Shown here: positions 12,133 to 19,700 of the stretch, one piece after another | Layout: each line of letters begins with the position of its first letter | Numbering within the stretch: position 1 is the first letter of the stretch | DNA from: a virus | Reading direction: 5' to 3' (one strand) | DNA: 22,560 nucleotides | IMG/VR virus record: IMGVR_UViG_3300028837_000175 | Coordinates: 1 to 22,560 of that record | Notes under the pieces: model-generated | The model's input: only the letters and a program-made list of their open reading frames with translations | Told to the model about the DNA's origin: nothing | Databases searched by the model: none | Position numbers and translations under genes: made by a program

Positions 12133-12884
12133 ATGCTAAAGCGTTGCGTGATTACAAAATCGGAGGTTCAGGTGGTGGAGCAAATGAGTGGTTCAGACCG
12201 AAGCCCGGAGCAAGTGGATCGGAACAACGGTACACTATCCGGCTACTCCTCAAGGCCGGTGAGAGTATTCCATTCTTTGATACCGTCATCCACTACTTCC
12301 GGTCGAAGGATGGCTTTATGTCGGGGGCATGTCCACGAGCGACGGGAGATTTCTGCCTTGCCTGTGACATGTTCTTCACCCTCCGCCTTGAGTTCGAGAA
12401 TGACAAGGCAAACAAAGAACTTCTCCGAAAAGTATCTCCAACCACGAGAGTCTACGCCAACGTCATCGACCGAAATGTCGACCGAGTGCAGGTGTGGTCG
12501 ATGCCCTTCGGCGTTGCAGGTGATCTCAAGAATGCACTGGAGACGTATCTCGAAGATGGTGTCGACCTCACCGACCCAACGGAAGGCCACGACATCACCT
12601 TCTCCGTCAACAAGACGGGCGCTGTCCAGCAGTATTCAGCACTCACCGTCCGACCGAAGGCCAGTGACGTGGGCGTTGAAGACTGGGAGGCTTCATGTCA
12701 TGACCTCGAAGCCAAGGCCCACAGCCGGATGTTTGACGACGCCGACATTCGGGAGCAGATTGAGAAGGTCCTAGGTGATGACGCCTCTTCCATGCTGGCG
12801 AGGTACGACCTGCTTGCCAAGAACCGGAAGGTGAACAAGGCCAAGGACGATGCCGACACCGACGCACCAGGAGAGAGTGTCTGA
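12123..12884 (+). CDS. gp32-type ssDNA-binding protein with zinc site, 253 aa
   Basis: I place the start at ATG 12123 (AAAGGAG at 12108-12114, 8-base spacing), overlapping the polymerase stop by 10 bases. The N-terminal basic/Gly-rich arm precedes an OB-like core. The ligand series H57-x12-C70-x7-C78-x2-C81 closely matches the zinc site of T4 gp32 (H-x12-C-x9-C-x2-C). The GxxxFCLACDMFF context also fits that family. The C-terminus is acidic after a Lys-rich patch, as in replication SSBs whose tail contacts partners. It should coat single strands exposed by the helicase and recruit polymerase and nuclease. The stop shares a base with the next ATG (TGATG). Confidence 0.75.
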   Translation: MPVDAKALRDYKIGGSGGGANEWFRPKPGASGSEQRYTIRLLLKAGESIPFFDTVIHYFRSKDGFMSGACPRATGDFCLACDMFFTLRLEFENDKANKELLRKVSPTTRVYANVIDRNVDRVQVWSMPFGVAGDLKNALETYLEDGVDLTDPTEGHDITFSVNKTGAVQQYSALTVRPKASDVGVEDWEASCHDLEAKAHSRMFDDADIREQIEKVLGDDASSMLARYDLLAKNRKVNKAKDDADTDAPGESV

Positions 12885-13117
12885 TGCCAGCCAAGAAGAA
12901 GACGAAGGTAGCTTTGGAGTTGGAGTTAGACATCTCCATGTTGGAGAAGTCAATCTCTGAAGCATTCAAGTACATGAGCGAGGGCATCCAAGACTACATC
13001 CACGAGGATTTCAATGACGCAGTGGGCAAGGCTGTTGCTAAGACAGTTGAAGGCCCGGTCGTCAAGAGTGAGATCGAGAGGATGGTCGAGGCTGCGGTTA
13101 AGAGGATCATCAAATGA
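12884..13117 (+). CDS. Hypothetical helical protein, 77 aa
   Basis: Unrecognised. It starts at ATG 12884, overlapping the SSB stop by one base, with AGGAGAGAG about 8 bases upstream. A Lys-rich N-terminus (MPAKKKTKVALELELD) leads into long amphipathic helices (SMLEKSISEAFKYMSEGIQDYI and the C-terminal EIERMVEAAVKRIIK), suggesting a dimeric or coiled-coil protein. Its stop overlaps the nuclease ATG by 4 bases (ATGA). Position between SSB and the Cas4-like nuclease suggests an accessory in recombination or replication, but there is no domain evidence. Confidence 0.6.
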   Translation: MPAKKKTKVALELELDISMLEKSISEAFKYMSEGIQDYIHEDFNDAVGKAVAKTVEGPVVKSEIERMVEAAVKRIIK

Positions 13118-13941
13118 TTCAATTCCGTGCTAGCTCTGCTGGGAATTGCACCCGGCAAATCGTTCTCAAACAGCTAGAGCCAGGGAGGTTTGAAACTGCC
13201 GAGGCCCGGCGTCCATTCTTGGACGCTGGGCACCACCTCCAGGAAGCGGCCGAGGCTTTCATACTGGCACATTCCTTCCCGCAGCGCCTGCTGGTTGAGG
13301 ACCGTGAGTCGGAAGGCTTCTTCGGGGCGGACAGCTGGACAATGGTCGGGCACATCGATGGTGTGTTTGAGGACGGCAACCTCCTGGAAGTCAAGGCCAT
13401 CAAGGATCACAACTTCGAGAAGCTGGCTAAGACCTACGACTGGCGTGACCAGTACGGCCACTACCAGCCACAGTCCCAGTGCTACCAGCACATGTTCACG
13501 GCACCGGGTAGCCACTTCGTTTACTACAACCGCAACACGTCAGACATGATGGGGTCATTGCCAATCGAACACCCCGCCTACACCTTCAGAAAAGACATGT
13601 ACGAGCCACACGATCCGTCCATGTGGAAGGCAATCATGGCGAAGTTCGATGCTGCTGCTAGGTATGTTGAAGATGGGGAGGCCCCGGCCGAGTGCGATGC
13701 CAAGGGGTATTGCTGGTTCTGTGGTGTGCGGGGCACCTCACTTCAACAGAAGAGAGTGAAGAGGGTGGGACTCCTACCTGATGACGACGAGTACCAGTTG
13801 ATGACGGAGTTCTTGAGCCACGTAGATGTAGCCCGGAGCAACGTGGCCGGGCTGATTGGTGAGCTTGAGGCTACCGAGGTTTCCCTCTTGCACCAAGGCA
13901 GCAAGCCCGAGATCATTCGGAAGGAGGACTATGAACTATAG
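13114..13941 (+). CDS. Cas4/RecB-like PD-(D/E)XK nuclease with predicted Fe-S cluster, 275 aa
   Basis: The nuclease core is evident: motif II HIDG with D82, motif III LLEVKAI with E92-x-K94, and a motif IV-type Q120-x-Q122-x2-Q125 helix (YQPQSQCYQHM). A cysteine near the N-terminus (C12, in SSAGNC) and a C-terminal trio (C194, C200, C203) have the 1+3 layout of the Fe-S cluster in Cas4 and AddB nucleases. It is expected to be a 5'-3' or 3'-5' exonuclease in recombination, DNA degradation or packaging-end processing. No CRISPR array or Cas gene is present, so an adaptation role is not suggested. It overlaps the upstream gene by 4 bases and the resolvase start by 11 bases. Confidence 0.8.
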   Translation: MIQFRASSAGNCTRQIVLKQLEPGRFETAEARRPFLDAGHHLQEAAEAFILAHSFPQRLLVEDRESEGFFGADSWTMVGHIDGVFEDGNLLEVKAIKDHNFEKLAKTYDWRDQYGHYQPQSQCYQHMFTAPGSHFVYYNRNTSDMMGSLPIEHPAYTFRKDMYEPHDPSMWKAIMAKFDAAARYVEDGEAPAECDAKGYCWFCGVRGTSLQQKRVKRVGLLPDDDEYQLMTEFLSHVDVARSNVAGLIGELEATEVSLLHQGSKPEIIRKEDYEL

Positions 13942-14473
13942 GATCATGTCCGTTGACCCTGGCACGATCAACACCGGGGTGGTGGTGACGGAGCTAGGGC
14001 CGGGCGATACCTTGAAGGTGTTGAAGACGGTGAAGATCAACAAGCGGAAGGATGATGCTTGGCACCGAGTCACTTACATCGTCGCCCAGATCCTGGAACT
14101 GATCTTGGAGTACGAGGTTCAGGAGCTATGGGTTGAACTCTACATTCCGTATGGCGCACGCAAGGGTTCCTTGTGGAACATGATGCTGGTCGGCGCCTTG
14201 ATCTACCTGCCTGTCACTAGGGGGCTGGACACCCTGACCTCCTACGGGCTCTACGCTAGGGAGTGGAAGGGCTGGCTGAAGAAGGCTACGCCCAACTGCG
14301 ACAAGGACAGTAGGCGAGTGGTTGAATTCGCCGTGGCCCATGACGTGGTGCTTGATGACGAGGCACACTACCACCTCTCCGATCCGCACGTATCCGATGC
14401 GCTCGGTCTGGTACTATTCACTCGGTATTCAGGAGACACGAATGAGCACCCGACTTGTGACCCATCACTTTGA
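13931..14473 (+). CDS. RuvC-like Holliday junction resolvase, 180 aa
   Basis: The N-terminus has the RNase-H-fold signature of RuvC (IMSVDPGTINTGVVV; D9 catalytic). E69 in LWVELYIPYG fits the second acidic residue. The C-terminal HVSDALGL segment (H153-x2-D156, with D151 nearby) fits the RuvC H/D-x2-D motif. The length is typical of RuvC. It should cut branched junctions produced during replication or recombination before packaging. I chose ATG 13931, 3 bases after AAGGAGG, although ATG 13946 is a possible start. The frame extends further upstream to a GTG, but that region is the 3' part of the nuclease gene. The 3' end overlaps the metallophosphoesterase gene by 32 bases. Confidence 0.8.
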   Translation: MNYRIMSVDPGTINTGVVVTELGPGDTLKVLKTVKINKRKDDAWHRVTYIVAQILELILEYEVQELWVELYIPYGARKGSLWNMMLVGALIYLPVTRGLDTLTSYGLYAREWKGWLKKATPNCDKDSRRVVEFAVAHDVVLDDEAHYHLSDPHVSDALGLVLFTRYSGDTNEHPTCDPSL

Positions 14474-15188
14474 CAGCGACCCAGGGTTCCTATACCCCCT
14501 GGGCGACTTTCACTGGGGCCATCCGAACTGTGACCAAGACAAGATCCGGGGCTACCTGGACTGGTGCGTAAACAACGACGCTGCGATCCTGCTGATGGGG
14601 GATCTCATTGAGAACTCCAACAGGAACAGCGTAGGATCAGGAGTCTATGAGCAGACCACCAACCCTGACGAGCAGATTGGCGAAATGCTCGACCTGCTTG
14701 ATCCCTATAGTTCACGCATCTTGGGAATGCTCACCGGCAACCACGAGGAACGAACCTTCAAGGATTCCGGTATTGATCCGTCCCGCTACATGGCAAGAAT
14801 TCTTGGAGTGCCCTACCTGCGATACTCTGGTTTCATTCGACTGTACGTGGGCGGGACTGGCTATACCGTGTATGCTACGCACGGTGCGGCGGGTGGTTCC
14901 ACGTCCGCAGGTAAGCTCAACGCTGTCAAGCGGATGGCTACAGTCGCAGATGCGGACGTCTATCTCATGGGGCACATGCATGACCTGCTACTAGAGACAG
15001 TCATCCGCAAGTACGTCAACCTTCGTGCACGCACCGTCCAAGACAGGCGGCAGCACTTCGTCGTGACCGGCAACTTCCTCACCTATGAGGATAGCTACGG
15101 AGAGATGAAGGGCTACGCCCCTTCGAAGATCGGGGCACCACGCATCCGGTTCTCGGGAACCGACAACGACATTCACGTTTCATTCTAG
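14442..15188 (+). CDS. Calcineurin-like metallophosphoesterase, 248 aa
   Basis: All five blocks of the family are present: GDFHWGH (D22, H24), GDLIEN (D54), GNHE (N100, H101), THGAAGG (H147) and GHMHD (H178, H180). These bind two metal ions and hydrolyse phosphomonoesters or diesters. GD-x2-E replaces the more usual GD-x2-D. The start is ATG 14442, with AGGAGA 5 bases upstream. The frame extends upstream only as a shadow of the resolvase gene. No SbcC-like ATPase partner follows, so SbcD/Mre11-type nuclease action is not supported. A single-domain DNA or nucleotide phosphatase working with the recombination genes is more likely. Confidence 0.85.
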   Translation: MSTRLVTHHFDSDPGFLYPLGDFHWGHPNCDQDKIRGYLDWCVNNDAAILLMGDLIENSNRNSVGSGVYEQTTNPDEQIGEMLDLLDPYSSRILGMLTGNHEERTFKDSGIDPSRYMARILGVPYLRYSGFIRLYVGGTGYTVYATHGAAGGSTSAGKLNAVKRMATVADADVYLMGHMHDLLLETVIRKYVNLRARTVQDRRQHFVVTGNFLTYEDSYGEMKGYAPSKIGAPRIRFSGTDNDIHVSF

Positions 15189-15196
15189 GAGGACGC

Positions 15197-15901
15197 ATGA
15201 AAGACATCTATCCAATCTTTGTCCGGCTCCCTGACATGTTCAACAAGGACCGGGACACCATCATCACCCGTGCTGAGTTGCTAGCGGAGAAGGCCAGACT
15301 CAACGGCCTGGACGTTGGCCTCATCATCGACTACTTCGTGGCGGACCCATACCACGGTCAGCCCCCGCATGTCGATGACGATGGCTCAATCACAAAAAAC
15401 AAAACCCGGCGTGCAGCAGGGCGGGGCTTCTATCCGTTCAGTTGGGTTAAGGGGTGGGTGGATGCGAGGGACGCTATCACTAACATCCTGTACCGGGTCG
15501 AACCGGACTACGTGCAGCAGGGGGTCAATGCTGATGTCATCAACTGGAAGACACAGCTCGAACCCAGCAAGCTCTACTATGGGTACAACGACACGATGGG
15601 CTTGTTCGAGCAGGCCACCAAAGCTGCCAACTGGCACGGCACCTGGGTGGTGTCAGGCTGGGTGAACAAGACGATCAAGAAGGCGCGGGAGAAGTTCGGC
15701 GCGGCCATGACTGACACTGACTTCCTCAACCGGTGCACGTTGGAGATGCCGGATGACGATGACACAACTGTCGAGCCACCGCCTGACGATGGCACCCTCC
15801 TCCATGACCGGGTTACCCTACTTGAGCTCGTCGTGGCGAAGATCGTCAACCTACTGGCTGGGATCAAGGCTGAGTTGGGGACGTGGGAGAATCCTGGATG
15901 A
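15197..15901 (+). CDS. Hypothetical protein, 234 aa, with acidic linker and C-terminal helix
   Basis: Unrecognised. AGGAGG lies 5-6 bases before ATG 15197, 8 bases after the previous stop. Residues 1-185 form an aromatic-rich globular domain (GFYPFSWVKGWVDARD, LYYGYNDTMGLFEQ, NWHGTWVVSGWVNK). This is followed by an Asp/Pro linker (PDDDDTTVEPPPDDG, about 188-202) and a C-terminal helix with leucine heptads (LLELVVAKIVNLLAGIKAEL) likely to oligomerise. The plan of domain, acidic linker and helix is compatible with a minor virion or lysis-associated protein, but no motif proves this. It overlaps the next gene by four bases (ATGA). Confidence 0.65.
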   Translation: MKDIYPIFVRLPDMFNKDRDTIITRAELLAEKARLNGLDVGLIIDYFVADPYHGQPPHVDDDGSITKNKTRRAAGRGFYPFSWVKGWVDARDAITNILYRVEPDYVQQGVNADVINWKTQLEPSKLYYGYNDTMGLFEQATKAANWHGTWVVSGWVNKTIKKAREKFGAAMTDTDFLNRCTLEMPDDDDTTVEPPPDDGTLLHDRVTLLELVVAKIVNLLAGIKAELGTWENPG

Positions 15902-16041
15902 GCAGCTACTTGGTTGACAAGATCGTAGACCTCATCATCAAACACTTGGCGCCAAAGGTCGACGGCCTAGAAGCTCAGCTTCTGGCCGATGACATCGTCG
16001 CCCTGGTTGATGAGTGGATCTCTACTGATCTCTATGCGTAG
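15898..16041 (+). CDS. Small helical protein, 47 aa, last gene of rightward block
   Basis: A 47-codon frame starts at ATG 15898 (ATGA overlap with the previous gene) and ends at TAG 16039-16041. It is acidic and amphipathic (YLVDKIVDLIIKHLAPKV, then EAQLLADDIVALVDEWI), resembling a short helical-hairpin protein. The C-terminal helix of the preceding protein has similar composition, so the two may interact. Its end overlaps the 3' end of the converging leftward gene by 10 bases (16032-16041). The function is unknown. Confidence 0.55.
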   Translation: MSSYLVDKIVDLIIKHLAPKVDGLEAQLLADDIVALVDEWISTDLYA

Positions 16042-16271
16042 CGGTCGAGGGCGTTGTTGAACTTGTCAACATGCCACTGGTTCACATACGCCCCTCGATC
16101 ATTCTTTCTTACTGAGCCTGCGTTGTAGGCTGCGACCGCATCTGTGATGTTACCATCGTACCGATCCAGCTGGTAGCGGATGTATGCGGCAGTCAGATAG
16201 ATGTTCACTTCGGGATCGTGAAGGAGTTTGTTGAACGATGACTCACCTCGTGTGGATAGTTCTTCTACTGC
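16032..16271 (-). pseudogene. Lytic transglycosylase, C-terminal fragment (cut by adapter)
   Basis: Read leftward, residues following the artefact are AVEELSTRGESSFNKL, DPEVNIYLTAAYIRYQLDRY and ITDAVAAYNAGSVRK. The DPxxNIxxxxxYxxxxLxxY and A-x-x-AYNAG motifs are typical of the C-terminal half of SLT/lytic transglycosylases, which cleave the glycan chain of peptidoglycan. The part that should carry the catalytic Glu and the GLMQ motif is missing. It should precede residue 1, exactly where the sequencing adapter (16272-16337) is joined. I treat this as an assembly-broken gene, not a natural pseudogene. The apparent GTG start with MYKRQ is adapter translation. In phages such enzymes open the cell wall for DNA entry or lysis. 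Confidence 0.8.
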
Positions 16272-16337
16272 CTGTCTCTTATACACATCTCCGAGCCCAC
16301 GAGACTAGGCATGATCTCGTATGCCGTCTTCTGCTTG
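16272..16337 (+). other. Illumina Nextera adapter contamination (assembly artefact)
   Basis: These 66 bases are a full read-through adapter: the 19-base transposase mosaic end (16272-16290, CTGTCTCTTATACACATCT), the Nextera read-2 portion (16291-16305, CCGAGCCCACGAGAC), an 8-base index (16306-16313, TAGGCATG, which I recall as Nextera i7 N706), and the reverse-complemented P7 end (16314-16337, ATCTCG...CTGCTTG). In the leftward frames it translates to the known artefact peptides KQKTAYEIM and MCIRDR or MYKRQ. It is not part of the genome. The flanking sequences may be non-adjacent, or may be separated by an unknown missing segment. Confidence 0.98.
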
Positions 16338-16519
16338 AAATACTCCAGCACAGCCGAGGCGTCCGTGTGGATCATCTGGTTGTCAACGTGCTTGTACGCG
16401 GTCATGCCGAACGCAACCACGGCAACCAAACAGCTGCCCACAATGGTAGCTGTCACCTTCGCTAGTAGTGATCCATCTTTGAACATGCAGTGTATCCCCT
16501 TACGGATTAGACGCTCCAT
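16338..16519 (-). CDS. Membrane-anchored N-terminal fragment, probably of the lytic transglycosylase
   Basis: The leftward frame starts at ATG 16519 (GGAG 4 bases upstream) and overlaps the previous stop. ATG 16486, with AAGGGG overlapping that stop, is an equally plausible start. A basic start is followed by one membrane segment (VTATIVGSCLVAVVAFGM), then a short polar stretch ending DASAVLEY at the adapter boundary. Everything after that in the open frame is adapter translation. Given the orientation and the transglycosylase C-terminus just beyond the adapter, the simplest reading is one membrane-anchored transglycosylase gene with a missing middle. The frames of the two fragments differ, so continuity cannot be shown. 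Confidence 0.6.
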
Positions 16520-16796
16520 TGGTCTCCGCCTTTCCTGCCATATCGAACTGGAGTCGTTTGGATTTGTAGTAGAGTTCGTTCACGCCGTCTGTTCCTTCGA
16601 GCGGTGTGCCATCCCAGACTCGTCCTGAGTCGTTGACCACCATCTCCCAGCCCAGCTTGAACGTCGATGCGGATACAATCTTTACATTGTCCCCATGACA
16701 TACGGGGCACACGTCCTCTACCGGAGCGTCAGCTCTGAGGAGGTAGATCTCTTCTGTCCGGTGTCCGTTCTTGCAGATGTATTCGTAGATTGGCAT
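16500..16796 (-). CDS. FmdB-type zinc-ribbon protein, 98 aa
   Basis: The N-terminus MPIYEYICKNGHRTEEIYL and the CPVC pair (C30-x2-C33) followed by VKIVSASTFKLG fit the FmdB/regulatory-protein zinc ribbon (MPxYEYxCxxCGHxxE...CPxCG...). The second Cys of the first pair is replaced (C8-K-N-G-H12), so His may complete the site. The C-terminal half (about 55-98) is extra to the ribbon and ends in a Lys/Arg-rich helix. Phages often carry FmdB-like ribbons of unknown role near structural genes. The start ATG 16796 has GGGAG 6 bases upstream and lies 3 bases after the stop of the giant protein gene. Confidence 0.75.
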   Translation of the reverse strand: MPIYEYICKNGHRTEEIYLLRADAPVEDVCPVCHGDNVKIVSASTFKLGWEMVVNDSGRVWDGTPLEGTDGVNELYYKSKRLQFDMAGKAETNGASNP

Positions 16797-16799
16797 TGG

Positions 16800-19700
16800 T
16801 TACTCCCGTAGGTGTTGTCGCAGACGTTGGAGCGGGTTCTGCGGAGGCGGTGCCCCCTCTTCGAACTGCTCAAACGGGTTGACCTCTAGCTCCCCCTCAG
16901 TGGGGTTCGTAGCGGCCAGTTCTTTTGCGTTCAATGCTATGTCACCAGCTACCTTGGCCCCTCGTGACTGTGTGAGGTCCATGATGATCTGGTTGTAGCG
17001 CTGCCAGTCCTCTCGCCGTACTGCGTCTGCTACCATCGCGGTGAGCTGACCGGTACTGAGGCCCTTGGACAGCGGGAGTGCGGTACCGACTATGCCGAGT
17101 ACCAGCTTCTGGTCCCAGTCCAGGCCACGTAGTGCAGGGTTGGTGAAGGCTCCCAAGCTGAAGGGAGTGAAGCCACCTATCGCGTTGTTGACCGCGATGG
17201 TAAACCCGTCATCCCACCCCATCTCCTTCCCTTCTTTCAAGTACCGGGCCTTCTGGATAGACACATCCATGATAGTGCTGAATGGTACCTGAATCCAGGG
17301 CATGATCTTCCTGCCCAGAAAGGTGCCGATGAAGGCTCCGTCACTGTGGACATAGGGCTTGGCGCCGTGGTAGCCGGGCCGGAAGCCCATCGAACCCCCA
17401 GCCTGGAGGCCGGGCTGTGCGCCTACCGCAGTCCCGAGTTCGCGGAACTGTTTGCCAATGTGCCACATGATGGGTCGGCCGTCCTCATCTACCTGCCCAG
17501 TGTCTACGTAGAAGACCTTCTTGCCGGGCTCGTTCTCCCACATGTAGTGGCCGGATAGTACCTTGTTCATGATGTTCGCGTAGAAGGCCCAGCCCATCAG
17601 GGCGTTGCGCCAGTGGCGGAGGCCCATGATACCTCGTGCGGGGTTGGAGGATCGGAGGCCGGGGATCGCCTGAGCAAATGACAGGCTGGCCCGGATAGCC
17701 GAAGCGTTCCAGTCCACAGAAGTAAACGCAAAGTTAAGTTGCTTGAGGGTGTTGGGCTTGGACATCCAGTTCTCGATCCACCCTCGGGTGTGTGTCTCGA
17801 ATGCCTGGGAGCCGAACTCGTCGTTGATGTAGGAGCCGACCGCCCGAGACAGCGCCTCGTCGTCCATCTCCTGTAGCCCCTTCTTCATCCAGCGGAGGTT
17901 CTCAGGGACGATCCTGCCCATGCCCCCACCCGTGTCTCGGATCATCTTGAGGTTGTTGTACGTGATGTCGTACGCGATGACCTTCATGGGGGTGTGGTAC
18001 TTGGACCAGATCGCAGTGTCGAACCACTCCTGCATCTTGAGGAGCTTCTTCACTGAGCCCTTAGCCAGCCGCTTCCCACCGATGGTGGGGGCTTTGGAGG
18101 CCAGCCTGTTGGCTAGCTCCGAGAACTGGTCAGCCATGATGTCATTCATGGGTGCGCTCAGCTTGACCCCTGCTTCAGAAGCAGAGGTGAAGGCCTCCTT
18201 GTAGCTGTTGGGGGTGACTAGGTGGGCAAGCGCTTCTCCATCTGCCCAGCCTGACCCCCTTGCGAGGAGGTTGTTCTTGGCGAGGGACAGGTTGACCCTC
18301 ATGCCTTGGATGGGATTGAGCAGGGCCACACTTGACTCAGCCAGTGAGTACATGTGGAACAGGGTGAACATGAAGTTCGACCGCTTGGCGATGGCTGACA
18401 ACGCCATCATCCCACCTAGCTCAGTGGGCTGCTCGATGATGTTGCGTAGGTGTTTGCCCACCTCCTCATGGACGTAGACCGTGGTGTTCTTCCTCACACC
18501 CTCCGGTACTTCCTCCCTCATAATGCGGTCAGTGAAGGCGGAACGGAAGCGTACGTACCCCTTGGGCACGCCCTGGTGGGGTGTCAGGCGCACGAACGCC
18601 GGTAGGTCCATGCTCTTGGTAGCCAAACCGAATTCGTTGAGCTCTTTGACGAGCTTCTTGGTAGCGAGGACTCGTGCCAGCTGCTGCTCCATCAGGCCGT
18701 ACATCACTGCGATGTCGTCCGTCCGGGGGGTGAGCTTGGCCTTGGTCATGCCCTCGTGGTAGGTGTTGAAGAAGCGTGGCCGCTCCGACCCATGCTTGAT
18801 CGGTAGCTCGTAGTAGGGGATGGACCCCAGCTTGGCCTCGACATCCTTGATCGGCTCGTCCCACATGTGGTGCAACCAGTTCTTCACGTACTGATACTCA
18901 CCGTCACCGATCTGGACGTTGAGCTCGTTCATCTCCTTGAAGAGATTGTCGAACCGGTCCCGTAGGTAGTTCTTCCACCACACTGCTTGCTCGAAGTGTC
19001 CGCTGTCCTTAAGGCGCTGGACTACCCCAGCGTAGGTATCCTTCTCCCCCTTCGCCAACCGCCAGGGGTTGGCCGTCTCTTCGAGGAAGGGAATCATGTC
19101 CTGCCGGATAGCCGGGTCAGGTAGGGCGGTCTTCATCCTCTGGTAATCTACCCCCACTTGACGGAGGTAAGTCTGCTGCTCGTTGAGGAAGGAACCGGCG
19201 ATGCGGTAGGCTTCCTTGGCGTTGCCCGTCATCTTCCATACTGGGTCGAAGAAGCGAGGCATGCGCCACCGCTTGGAGTTCGGGTCCTTCGCCACTGCCT
19301 TCGCCACCCTACCAGCCTCCTTGACGGCGGGGGACAGCGCGTTCTTCTGGCCTGACAGCTGGGCGAACTCAGTCAGGAACTGGTGGGTCTGTCGTGCCTG
19401 AGCAGCTAGTGCTGGCTCAGCGTAGTGTCGTCCGACCTCGCCTTGTCGGACCATTGTGTCGATCTCTTTCCACAGGGCCGTGGCCTTCTGCGGCACGAGG
19501 TGTCCGAGGCCGGCGTTCTGGACTGCTGCATCCGCTGCGGCCGCTCCTCGGAGCTTTGTCATCTGCTCCTTCGTGACGTAGGGTAGCTTCGTATCCTGGA
19601 AAGGACGGGGCTCGAACACGGCGGTGGGAACTCCACCTACCTTGCCCTTCCTTGTCATAGCAGCTGCACCCTTGCGCTCGGCGATATACCGGAGGCGCCG

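Noticed and set aside
13114-13941. Cas4-like nuclease as sign of a CRISPR system
   Set aside because: No repeat-spacer array and no other Cas gene in the window. Cas4/RecB-like nucleases are common phage recombination genes.
16272-16290. Tn5-type mosaic end as evidence of a transposon
   Set aside because: It is followed by the read-2, index and P7 sequences of an Illumina library, with no transposase or second end, so it is library adapter and not a mobile element.
16265-16519. Open frame ending in KQKTAYEIM and MCIRDR-like residues
   Set aside because: The C-terminal 25 or so residues are translated adapter. Only the part from 16519 to 16338 is genomic.
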